Assembly: GCA_031261005.1 (NCBI GenBank)
Contig: JAISKF010000035.1
Coordinates: forward strand, 1-64,000
Origin: Enterobacteriaceae bacterium
Lineage (GTDB): Bacteria; Pseudomonadota; Gammaproteobacteria; Enterobacterales; Enterobacteriaceae
DNA: 64,000 nt
Direction: 5' to 3'
The notes beneath the pieces are model-generated. The model was given only the letters and a program-made list of their open reading frames with translations. It was not told where the DNA came from and searched no databases. Below, piece after piece: positions 40,853-48,000 of this stretch (position 1 is the first letter of the stretch; each line of letters starts with the position of its first letter). The position numbers and the translations under genes were made by a program.

Positions 40853-41737
40853 ATGAGCGAAAAGTTACAAAAAGTTTTAGCCAATTCTGGTCACGGTTCA
40901 CGCCGTGAACTCGAAACCATGATTCAGGCTGGTCGCATCAGCGTCGATGGCAAAATTGCCACGTTAGGCGATCGCATTGAAGTTACATCTGCTGTGCGCG
41001 TGCGTATTGATGGTCACGTTGTTGCATTGCGCGAATCGGAAGAAACCGTTTGCCGCGTACTTGCTTATTACAAACCGGAAGGCGAACTTTGTACCCGTAA
41101 AGATCCGGAAGGTCGTCCGACGGTGTTTGATCGCTTACCGAAAATGCGCGGTTCACGCTGGGTTGCCGTAGGTCGTCTGGACGTGAATACGTCAGGTTTA
41201 CTGCTGTTTACCACTGATGGTGAACTGGCAAACCGCTTAATGCACCCAAGCCGTGAAGTTGAGCGCGAATATGCTGTGCGTGTATTCGGTCAGGTTGATG
41301 AAGAAAAGCTGAAACAACTGCGTAAAGGCGTGCAACTGGAAGATGGCAGCGCCGCATTCCGCTCTATTAGTTTTCAAGGCGGAGAGGGCATGAATCAGTG
41401 GTATAACGTGACATTAACCGAAGGGCGTAACCGCGAAGTTCGTCGTTTATGGGAAGCGGTTGATGTGCAAGTTAGCCGTTTGATCCGTGTCCGCTACGGC
41501 GCATTAGGTCTGCCAAAAGGATTACCGCGCGGCGGTTGGACGGAACTCGACCTGAACGCAATTAATTATCTGCGTGATATGGTCGGATTACCGCAAGAAA
41601 CTAAAAGTAAGATGCCAGTAGAACGTGATCGCCGTCGCACGAAAGCAAATCAAATTCGGCGCGCGGTGCAGAAACATAGCCAAAGACCGGCTTCCAGAAG
41701 CGGCTCAAAAAGGGCGAATCCGACAAGACGCGGATAG
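40853..41737 (+). CDS. rluB: 23S rRNA pseudouridine(2605) synthase RluB
   Basis: A 294-residue RsuA-family pseudouridine synthase. S4 domain (residues 3-60), catalytic [14 protein letters not shown], and a basic tail rich in Lys/Arg. AGAGG before the ATG. A terminator follows directly, and then the accessory block begins where E. coli carries btuR. Confidence 0.95.
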   Translation: MSEKLQKVLANSGHGSRRELETMIQAGRISVDGKIATLGDRIEVTSAVRVRIDGHVVALRESEETVCRVLAYYKPEGELCTRKDPEGRPTVFDRLPKMRGSRWVAVGRLDVNTSGLLLFTTDGELANRLMHPSREVEREYAVRVFGQVDEEKLKQLRKGVQLEDGSAAFRSISFQGGEGMNQWYNVTLTEGRNREVRRLWEAVDVQVSRLIRVRYGALGLPKGLPRGGWTELDLNAINYLRDMVGLPQETKSKMPVERDRRRTKANQIRRAVQKHSQRPASRSGSKRANPTRRG

Positions 41738-41752
41738 CTAAAATTGATGAAA

Positions 41753-41781
41753 AATAGCGCTGTAAACAGCGCTATTTTTTT
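41753..41781 (+). terminator. Rho-independent terminator of rluB
   Basis: AATAGCGCTG pairs with CAGCGCTATT around TAAA and is followed by seven T. Confidence 0.95.
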
Positions 41782-41910
41782 AGCTAAAAAACTCGTTTTA
41801 AAGTGAGTTTTAATTATAAAAATCATTATTTATCAATTTATTGCTTTTGTATGTGCAAATATTTATTTTTGTTATATCTGTTAGTAAATTTTTCTTGATT
41901 GTTACTTTTT

Positions 41911-41976
41911 TTACTTCCACTTATTTCCACTTTGCTGCTCTCGTTATTGCCGGATTTCTATTTTATTTCCACTTTG
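41911..41976. promoter_or_regulatory. Candidate operator: direct repeats TTATTTCCACTTTG
   Basis: TTATTTCCACTTTG occurs at 41921-41934 and again at 41963-41976, exactly 42 bp apart (four helical turns), with a partial third copy TTACTTCCACTT at 41911. They lie 130-195 bp upstream of the first cassette gene. Direct repeats on one face of the helix fit binding by the PRD-type activator at 48001. That link is inferred. Confidence 0.5.
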
Positions 41977-42104
41977 AACCGGAAAAAGTCAGTCTCCTAA
42001 CCATAAATTAAAGTGTGTAGTGTGACTTCATCGGAAAAGATGGCATCACCGATATTTGTCCATCATTGTCGTAGTCGTATTTGGTTTATTTAGAGAGCAG
42101 TTAC

Positions 42105-42443
42105 ATGAATGAAATTCAAATTCGTTTCAACATGGTAGAAGACAACTTAGATCCGGCAGAAGTGACGAAAGAACTTCTGCTGATTATCGATGGTTGGTTA
42201 AAAGAAGAAGGGGCATACACCACCGACGTTCAGCAGCAAATGTTGGAATCGCACGTTAAAGCTATGGTAACACGGGCGAAAACCGGTGAAGCGCTGCCAG
42301 AAGTGGACGTCTCACTGTTTGACGAGATTTCCCCTGAATCCATGCAGTTAGCGGAGCGTGCTATCAATACGCTGCCAGGCTTACCGATTGAGGAAGCCTA
42401 CTTGCTGTCTGTTCATTTTGAAATTGCACGTTCAAACGATTAA
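42105..42443 (+). CDS. Stand-alone PRD-domain protein (EF_0829/AHA_3910 type)
   Basis: A 112-residue cytosolic protein that looks like a single PTS regulation domain. It has two candidate phospho-acceptor histidines, H50 (ESHVKAMV) and H104 (LLSVHFE), at PRD-like positions, and the spacing between them is normal for one PRD. There is no DNA-binding domain. First gene of the cassette. I recall a named family for such proteins in the same conserved neighbourhood of Enterococcus and Aeromonas. It may pass PTS phosphorylation state to the membrane proteins or the regulator; this is inference. ATG at 42105 follows AGAGAGCAG; the frame is open 24 bases further upstream. Confidence 0.75.
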   Translation: MNEIQIRFNMVEDNLDPAEVTKELLLIIDGWLKEEGAYTTDVQQQMLESHVKAMVTRAKTGEALPEVDVSLFDEISPESMQLAERAINTLPGLPIEEAYLLSVHFEIARSND

Positions 42444-42463
42444 TTCTGTTGGAGATAGAACAA

Positions 42464-42829
42464 ATGAAACAAATCGTCGTTGTTATTGGTGATCGTTTAG
42501 GTAAAGGTCAAAAAGTTGCTGCTGGTGTTGAAGCCGCAGGCGGAAAAGCAATCGTAATTCCTGGTGTGGCTGCGGATATGAAACTGGGCGACATCATGAA
42601 TGCTGAACAGGGTGATATTGGCATTTCTTTCTGCGGAAGCGGCGGTGCCGGTGCGATTACTGCTCAGAATAAATATGGCTATAAAGTTCGTCACGGTATG
42701 CGCTCGATTGAAGAGGGTGAAACTGCGATCGCCGATGGTTGTACTGTACTGGGCTTCGGTTTTATGGATAAAGAAGAGCTGGGTGAGCGTTTAGTAAAAG
42801 CATTTAACAAAAAATACGGCAACGCATAA
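42464..42829 (+). CDS. SFCGS family glycine-rich protein (EF_0830 type)
   Basis: A 121-residue cytosolic protein of the Gly_rich_SFCGS family, named for SFCGSGGAGAI (C57 here). It opens with a beta strand and KQIVVVIGDRLGKGQ, then a VIPG strand, an outline like a small Rossmann-type or EIIB-like fold. C57 at a strand end followed by a glycine loop recalls the phospho-cysteine loop of PTS EIIB proteins, but this is only a pattern resemblance. Function unknown; always found with the neighbours listed here. GGAG precedes the ATG; the stop overlaps the next ATG (TAATG). Confidence 0.8.
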   Translation: MKQIVVVIGDRLGKGQKVAAGVEAAGGKAIVIPGVAADMKLGDIMNAEQGDIGISFCGSGGAGAITAQNKYGYKVRHGMRSIEEGETAIADGCTVLGFGFMDKEELGERLVKAFNKKYGNA

Positions 42830-43125
42830 TGAAAGAGCATCTTAAAACATCGGTTCGTGTCAGCGGTCGGGGAGATACCAAACAAAAAGCCATCGCTGAT
42901 GCACTAAGCTCTGTGCAGCGCACAGTATTAAAAGATAGCAGCAACATCATTCTACGCATTGAACCGCTTGAGGTTGAAGTGATAAGCGCCACTGTTAAAG
43001 TGACGAAAGAGAAGTTTCTGTTTGTCTTTTTCCCGCGTAATCGTGAGCTTTACTCAGTTGTTTTAGATGTCGCTTTAGATGTGAGCTTGCTGAATGTTCA
43101 AGAAATACATTTCGACTCAGTGTAA
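42829..43125 (+). CDS. DUF4312 family protein (EF_0831 type)
   Basis: A 98-residue soluble protein with alternating beta strands and a helix. It starts MKEHLKTSVRVSGRGDTKQKAIADALSS, a dodecin-like outline, and continues with RIEPLEVEVISATVKVTKEKFLFVFFPR. No catalytic motif is apparent. Translation is coupled to the SFCGS gene through a TAATG overlap. Function unknown; presumably a cytosolic partner of the two membrane proteins that follow. Confidence 0.78.
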   Translation: MKEHLKTSVRVSGRGDTKQKAIADALSSVQRTVLKDSSNIILRIEPLEVEVISATVKVTKEKFLFVFFPRNRELYSVVLDVALDVSLLNVQEIHFDSV

Positions 43126-43158
43126 GGCACTGAATCAAATGTTTTAGAGGAAATACAA

Positions 43159-43959
43159 ATGGATGCAAATACTACTGTTTCTGTTTTTGAGATCCTAATA
43201 AAGTCATTAATTATTGGCGGTCTATGCGGTGTCGGTCTTGGTGCCGGTGCTGCGCGTATGTTCCATGCCCCGACAATTCAGGGTATGGGCGCGTTTCGTA
43301 CATTAGGTGAGTTGAACTCCTGCGAGGGAGATCCCGCATCTCACTTCTCCTTCGGTTTAGGCTTCTTCTTCAATGCCTGGGCTTCATCGGTTGCTGCCGG
43401 TGCGTTTACCCAAGATGTTGATCACCGCATTATTCCTAACTGGGGTGCTGCTGCGCTGATGATTAAAAACCGCAACGTCGCTGAAACACTGCACAACCCA
43501 AAAAAGATGGCGATCGCTTGCGGCATTATCGGTGCCATTGTAGTGGCGTTCCTGAATACTACTGCGTCTGCGGTTCCGGCTTCACTGCAAACTACGGCAA
43601 CTAACGTGCTGGTTCCTGCGGCTAACTTGCTGGTTAACACCGTGATGCCAGTTATTTTCTGGTTAGCAGCGATGGACGCAGGTCGTCGTTCTGGTTTCTG
43701 GGCAACCCTGTTCGGCGGCTGTGCACAGTTAATCATGGGTAATGCTATCCCTGGTTTAGTGCTGGGTATTCTGATCGGTAAAGGCGTTGATGACAGCGGC
43801 GGCTGGAACAAAGTGACTCGTACCATGATGATCGCAGTAATCCTGCTGTTCGTATTGAGTGCGTTCTTCCGTGGTTTCGACTTGAAACTGTTGCAGTCTT
43901 TCGCTTTAGGCGCACCGGACTGGTTACAACACGTTCATAACGTATTAAGCGGTAAATAA
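43159..43959 (+). CDS. DUF4311 family membrane protein
   Basis: A 266-residue integral membrane protein with about seven hydrophobic segments. The N-terminal part has GGLCGVGLGAGAARMFHAPTIQG, and FSFGLGFFFNAWASSVAAG and FGGCAQLIMGNAIPG are conserved-looking loops. I take it as one half of a two-component membrane channel or carrier with the next gene. No resemblance to known EIIC sequences can be asserted. TTTTAGAGG precedes the ATG. Confidence 0.8.
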   Translation: MDANTTVSVFEILIKSLIIGGLCGVGLGAGAARMFHAPTIQGMGAFRTLGELNSCEGDPASHFSFGLGFFFNAWASSVAAGAFTQDVDHRIIPNWGAAALMIKNRNVAETLHNPKKMAIACGIIGAIVVAFLNTTASAVPASLQTTATNVLVPAANLLVNTVMPVIFWLAAMDAGRRSGFWATLFGGCAQLIMGNAIPGLVLGILIGKGVDDSGGWNKVTRTMMIAVILLFVLSAFFRGFDLKLLQSFALGAPDWLQHVHNVLSGK

Positions 43960-44051
43960 TTTCATCGGAAGTATTTCTCTTTTAATAATGAGAATTAATG
44001 CGTTCGGTAAGAGATAAATCAACGACAGTAAACAAATTACTAGGACTTGAT

Positions 44052-44705
44052 ATGAATAATACAGAATTAAAAAATGACTTTTGGTATGCAGAGTGGACTT
44101 TCCCTCTGTTTGTAGGTCTGTTATCGGCAGGGGTTTTTGCCGGTACACACATGTATGTTGTTTATGGCTTCGGTGCGTTTAACGAAGTGGCATTTGTGGC
44201 GATGTTGCGTTCTGGTATTGATACCGGTGTTTACGGCGCAGTTGCCGCGTTCGGTGCCAGCTTCCTGTTTGCGCGTATTATCGAAGGCTCGCTAGTCGGT
44301 ATTTTGGATATTGGCGGCGCGATCCAAACAGGTCTCGGTTTAGGCGTTCCGGCGCTGCTGCTGGCAGGCGGTTTCGACGTCCTGATCACCAACTTTATTG
44401 CTGCACTAATCACTGGGTTAGTGTTGGGTGTGATCGTCGGTTTTGTGATTATTCTGGCTCGTAAATTTACTATCAATCAGGGCAACTCCACTTACGGTGC
44501 TGATGTCATGATGGGCGCAGGTAACACTTCCGGTCGTTTTCTTGGTCCTTTGATTATCCTTGCTGCAATGGCAGCGTCGATTCCAATTGGTATCGGCTCA
44601 TTAATCGGTTCGTTACTGTTCTACATCTGGAAGAAACCTGTTGCAGGCGGCGCAATTTTAGGTGCGATGATCTTAGGTTACTTCTTCCCGTTGGTTGTTA
44701 AGTAA
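44052..44705 (+). CDS. DUF4310 family membrane protein
   Basis: A 217-residue integral membrane protein with about six hydrophobic segments (including GLLSAGVFAGTHMYVVYGFG and LVLGVIVGFVIILA). It follows the DUF4311 gene by about 90 bp. The two occur together in the conserved cassette and I infer that they form the uptake unit. I chose ATG 44052 with AGGAC upstream; the frame is open back to 43998 but lacks a ribosome site there. Confidence 0.8.
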   Translation: MNNTELKNDFWYAEWTFPLFVGLLSAGVFAGTHMYVVYGFGAFNEVAFVAMLRSGIDTGVYGAVAAFGASFLFARIIEGSLVGILDIGGAIQTGLGLGVPALLLAGGFDVLITNFIAALITGLVLGVIVGFVIILARKFTINQGNSTYGADVMMGAGNTSGRFLGPLIILAAMAASIPIGIGSLIGSLLFYIWKKPVAGGAILGAMILGYFFPLVVK

Positions 44706-44773
44706 TTGAGTTAACCTCACTTAAAGTAATTAACTCAAGGTATAGCGGACGGTAATCAGCCGCCCGCTATACC
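44706..44773 (+). terminator. Two adjacent hairpins inside the cassette
   Basis: TTGAGTTAA pairs with TTAACTCAA (44706-44738), and GGTATAGCGG pairs with CCGCTATACC (44739-44773). They lie between the transporter genes and the enzyme genes. No T run follows, so partial termination, processing or mRNA protection is more likely than a full stop. Confidence 0.5.
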
Positions 44774-44821
44774 TGAATGAAATACCTGAGCGAAATCAAC
44801 GGGCGGCAGATTGTCGCTTGT
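44741..44821. repeat. Dispersed paired-hairpin repeat, diverged copy
   Basis: GGACGGTAATCAGCCGCCC and GGGCGGCAGATTGTCGC arms face each other. This copy is inside the cassette between DUF4310 and the amidohydrolase, the only one apparently within an operon. Confidence 0.6.
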
Positions 44822-44866
44822 CCGAAAAACAACATGATCAACAGCATATAAAAGTGAGCAGATTCC

Positions 44867-46015
44867 ATGAATGATTTAATCATTAAGCAAGCAAGATTAG
44901 TAAACAGCAATGGTGCTGACATCGTTGACGTAGTGATTAATCAAGGAAAGATTCATGAGATAGGTACATCAGTAGCCGATGGTTTAACGGCGAAAAAAGT
45001 GATCGATCTTAATGGAAAATTCTATATCAGTGCTGGTTGGATTGATGCTCATACTCATTGTTACGCGGCTTCGCCAATCTATTTTGATGAACCGGATTTA
45101 GCCGGTGCTGCTCACGGCGTCACAACGGTGATCGACGCAGGCAGTGTTGGTGCTGATGATATTGACCATTTCTATTCATTAGCGAAAAAAGTCAAAACCA
45201 ACGTTTATTCATTATTAAACATTGCCAGTATCGGCATTATTGCTCAGAACGAATTGTCGGATATGAGCAAAATTGACGATGAAAAATTACAGCAAGCGAT
45301 TAAACGCCACCCGAATTTTGTTGTTGGCATCAAAGCGCGCATGAGTAAAAGTGTCGTGGGTGAAAACGGCATCGCGCCGTTAATTCGCGCCAAAGAGATG
45401 CAAAAAGAGAGCGGTTTACCACTAATGGTGCATATCGGCAACAACCCGCCGAATCTGGACGAGATCGCCGACTTGCTGACTAAAGGTGACATTATTACCC
45501 ACTGTTTTAACGGTAAACCTAACAAAATTCTGGATTCCGATGGCAACTTAAAACCATCAATTCAACGCGCATTAACGCGCGGTGTGATTTTAGATGTCGG
45601 TCACGGAGGAGAAAGTTTCAGTTTCTCTGTTGCCGAACAAGCAATGAAGATCGGCACGTATCCCGATCTCATTAGTTCTGATATTTATCACAAAAACCGC
45701 ATTAACGGACCGGTATACAGTCTGGCAGCGGTGATGACAAAATTCCTGTGTATGGGATTCTCGCCAAAGCAGATCATTGATTGTGTAACGGTTAAAGCCG
45801 CAGATTTGCTGCACCTGAAAGGTAAAGGTCGTTTAGCCGTTGGTTACGATGGTGATGTAACGATTTTTGATATTAAAGATGAAAGAGTCGAACTGTCTGA
45901 TGCTGAAGGTCAGGTAAGAGTCGGAACGCAAAGATTTGTTCCAATCGCAGCGATTGTTGCGGGGGAAAGTATTGCAACTAAAGAAGGTGATTCAGATTAT
46001 GCCATCGATTTATGA
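44867..46015 (+). CDS. Amidohydrolase/deacetylase family metallohydrolase (COG3964, EF_0837 type)
   Basis: A 382-residue amidohydrolase-superfamily TIM barrel. Metal ligands: H62-x-H64 (DAHTHC), carbamylated K156 (VGIKARMS), H189 (LMVHIG), H212 (ITHCFNG) and D272 (SSDIYHKN). COG3964 proteins were often mislabelled dihydroorotase; characterised relatives hydrolyse acyl esters of alpha-hydroxy acids or related amides. Here it probably removes an acyl group from an imported compound before the PLP enzyme acts. Ends inside the next gene's start (17-bp overlap). Confidence 0.85.
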   Translation: MNDLIIKQARLVNSNGADIVDVVINQGKIHEIGTSVADGLTAKKVIDLNGKFYISAGWIDAHTHCYAASPIYFDEPDLAGAAHGVTTVIDAGSVGADDIDHFYSLAKKVKTNVYSLLNIASIGIIAQNELSDMSKIDDEKLQQAIKRHPNFVVGIKARMSKSVVGENGIAPLIRAKEMQKESGLPLMVHIGNNPPNLDEIADLLTKGDIITHCFNGKPNKILDSDGNLKPSIQRALTRGVILDVGHGGESFSFSVAEQAMKIGTYPDLISSDIYHKNRINGPVYSLAAVMTKFLCMGFSPKQIIDCVTVKAADLLHLKGKGRLAVGYDGDVTIFDIKDERVELSDAEGQVRVGTQRFVPIAAIVAGESIATKEGDSDYAIDL

Positions 46016-47111
46016 GAAATATAATTTAAGAAAAGTGATTAACGCCTCTGGTCGTATGACCATTTTAGGCGTTTCGACGCCTAAGCCGGAAGTGGCGGAC
46101 GAAGTGCTTTTCGGACTTAATCAGTATTTTGAAATGAAAGATCTGGTGAAGAAAACCGGCGCTTATATCGCTAAATTGCTAGGTGTTGACGATGCTATCG
46201 TCGTGTCCTGTGCTTCTGCGGGGATCGCTCAATCTGTTGCTGCTGTTATCGTGAAAGATGACAGCGATCTGCTACTGAATTTACACAGTTCTGATAAGCA
46301 AGTTCCGCGTGAAATCGTGATCCCAAAAGGGCATAACGTGAATTTCGGCGCACCAGTCGAAACGATGGTGACATTAGGCGGCGGTAAAGTAGTGGAAGCG
46401 GGTTTTGCTAATGAGTGTAGCGCTACGCAGCTTGCGGCAAAAGTGACCCCGCAAACCGCAGCGATCCTGTATATCAAATCCCATCATTCAGTACAGAAAA
46501 GTATGTTGACCGTAGCTGACGCCGCAGCGGTAGCGAAAGCCTATGACTTGCCGTTAATTGTTGATGCGGCAGCAGAAGAAGATCTCACCGCTTACTACAA
46601 TATGGGCGCAGATCTGGTGATTTACAGCGGTGCGAAAGCCATTGAAGGACCAACCAGCGGCTTAGTGCTCGGTAAAAAACAGTATATTGAGTGGGTTCGG
46701 TTACAGGGTAACGGTATTGGTCGGGCGATGAAAGTCGGTAAAGAAGGTATTCTTGGACTGACGCTGGCGATTGAACTTTATCTGACCGCTAAGAAAGAAA
46801 CCGGTCAGGAAATGGTGGAAAAAATGACACCATTTATTAACGATCTAAACGCAATTGCCGGTATTTCTGCCAAAGTGGTTTGGGACGCCGCAGGGCGTGA
46901 TATTGCCCGCGCTGAAATTACGTTTGATGAACAAGCGATTGGTAAGAATACCTTTGAAATTATGAAACTGTTGAAACAAGGCGATACCGCGATTTATTTC
47001 CGCGAATATAAAGCAAATGAAGGCAAAGTAGAAGCTGATGTCCGTAGTGTCAGCGCCCCGCAGCTTGATGTAATTTCTGCGGCTATTCGTCAATTAGTTT
47101 CTGCTAAGTAA
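45999..47111 (+). CDS. SelA/DgaE-like PLP enzyme (predicted amino-sugar-acid ammonia-lyase)
   Basis: A 370-residue fold-type I PLP enzyme. Schiff-base lysine K213 in YSGAKAIEGP, phosphate-binding region VSCASAGIAQS at residues 69-79, and VDAAAEEDL with the cofactor-stacking aspartate. The closest characterised relative by context is Salmonella DgaE, D-glucosaminate-6-phosphate ammonia-lyase, which makes 2-keto-3-deoxygluconate-6-phosphate. The next gene is a KDGP-type aldolase, so the same chemistry is likely; the exact substrate is unknown. The ATG at 45999 (AAGGTG upstream) overlaps the amidohydrolase stop; an ORF extension to 45936 is not needed. Confidence 0.83.
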   Translation: MPSIYEKYNLRKVINASGRMTILGVSTPKPEVADEVLFGLNQYFEMKDLVKKTGAYIAKLLGVDDAIVVSCASAGIAQSVAAVIVKDDSDLLLNLHSSDKQVPREIVIPKGHNVNFGAPVETMVTLGGGKVVEAGFANECSATQLAAKVTPQTAAILYIKSHHSVQKSMLTVADAAAVAKAYDLPLIVDAAAEEDLTAYYNMGADLVIYSGAKAIEGPTSGLVLGKKQYIEWVRLQGNGIGRAMKVGKEGILGLTLAIELYLTAKKETGQEMVEKMTPFINDLNAIAGISAKVVWDAAGRDIARAEITFDEQAIGKNTFEIMKLLKQGDTAIYFREYKANEGKVEADVRSVSAPQLDVISAAIRQLVSAK

Positions 47112-47137
47112 TCGTGCAGCATAACGGAGTTTAACAA

Positions 47138-47878
47138 ATGAAATTAAGTCCTAATTATTATCAAGATCGCGTTTGCCTTAATGTACTGGCGGGCAGCAGA
47201 GAAAATGCGCGTGAAGTGTATGCCGCCGCAGAAAAGCATGTTGTTGTCGGTGTGTTATCGAAAAATTACCCTGATTTAGCCAGCGCGATTGAAGATATGA
47301 CCAAATATGCCAACGACATCGACAACGCGATCTCTGTTGGTTTGGGCGCAGGCGATCCGAATCAGTCGGAAATGGTTTCGCAAATCTCTAAAGTGATCCA
47401 ACCGCAGCATGTTAATCAGGTATTCACCGGCGCGCCAGTCAGCAGAGCGCTGTTAGGGCAGAATGAAACAGTAGTCAATGCGCTGGTTTCACCGACGGGT
47501 ACAGTTGGTTTAGTGAAAATCTCTACTGGTCCATTAAGCTCTACATTCCCTGATGCTATCGTTCCGGCTGAAACCGCGATCGCTATGCTGAAAGATATGG
47601 GCGCAAGCTCTGTGAAATACTTTAATATGCGCGGCTTAAAACATATTGACGAATTTGCTTATGTGGCAAAAGCCTGTGCGGAAAACAATTTCTATCTGGA
47701 ACCAACCGGCGGCATCGATCTGGCGAACTTTGAACAAATCCTCAAAATTGCTTTAGATGCCGGTGTGGAAAAAATCATTCCTCACATTTATAGTTCAATT
47801 ATTGATCCAGAAACCGGCAATACCCGACCGGACGATGTAAAAACGCTTTTAGCCATTGTTAAGAAACTCGTTCCTTAA
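47138..47878 (+). CDS. KDGP aldolase family protein (DgaF / EF_0839 type)
   Basis: A 246-residue TIM-barrel aldolase of the KDGP_aldolase (DUF1341) family. GLGAGDPNQ, SPTGTVGLVKISTGP, SVKYFNMRGLKH and EPTGGIDLANF are typical. DgaF splits 2-keto-3-deoxygluconate-6-phosphate into pyruvate and glyceraldehyde 3-phosphate. It ends the catabolic operon and a strong terminator follows. Unrelated in sequence to the Eda aldolase. GGAG precedes the ATG. Confidence 0.85.
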   Translation: MKLSPNYYQDRVCLNVLAGSRENAREVYAAAEKHVVVGVLSKNYPDLASAIEDMTKYANDIDNAISVGLGAGDPNQSEMVSQISKVIQPQHVNQVFTGAPVSRALLGQNETVVNALVSPTGTVGLVKISTGPLSSTFPDAIVPAETAIAMLKDMGASSVKYFNMRGLKHIDEFAYVAKACAENNFYLEPTGGIDLANFEQILKIALDAGVEKIIPHIYSSIIDPETGNTRPDDVKTLLAIVKKLVP

Positions 47879-47921
47879 TGCGTTAACATTTTCGCGTAGA
47901 GTTTTTGCGTAGAAATACAGG

Positions 47922-47957
47922 AAGCCTTTCTTAGCGGTATGCGGAAAGGCTTTTTTT
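47922..47957 (+). terminator. Rho-independent terminator of the cassette operon
   Basis: AAGCCTTTC pairs with GAAAGGCTT around a 13-base loop and is followed by a run of T. Confidence 0.9.
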
Positions 47958-48000
47958 ATCGATGATTTCCCTCTGATAGAGATTAATTAAAGGTATCTTT

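Noticed and set aside
42105-44705. Calling the five-gene set a mannose-family PTS (EIIA, EIIB, EIIC, EIID)
   Set aside because: The membrane proteins show no EIIC/EIID motifs I can recognise and the small proteins lack the known EIIA/EIIB signatures. Only the general layout is similar.
45936-45998. Upstream extension of the PLP enzyme start
   Set aside because: It lies inside the amidohydrolase gene and lacks a ribosome site; the ATG at 45999 has one and fits the family start.
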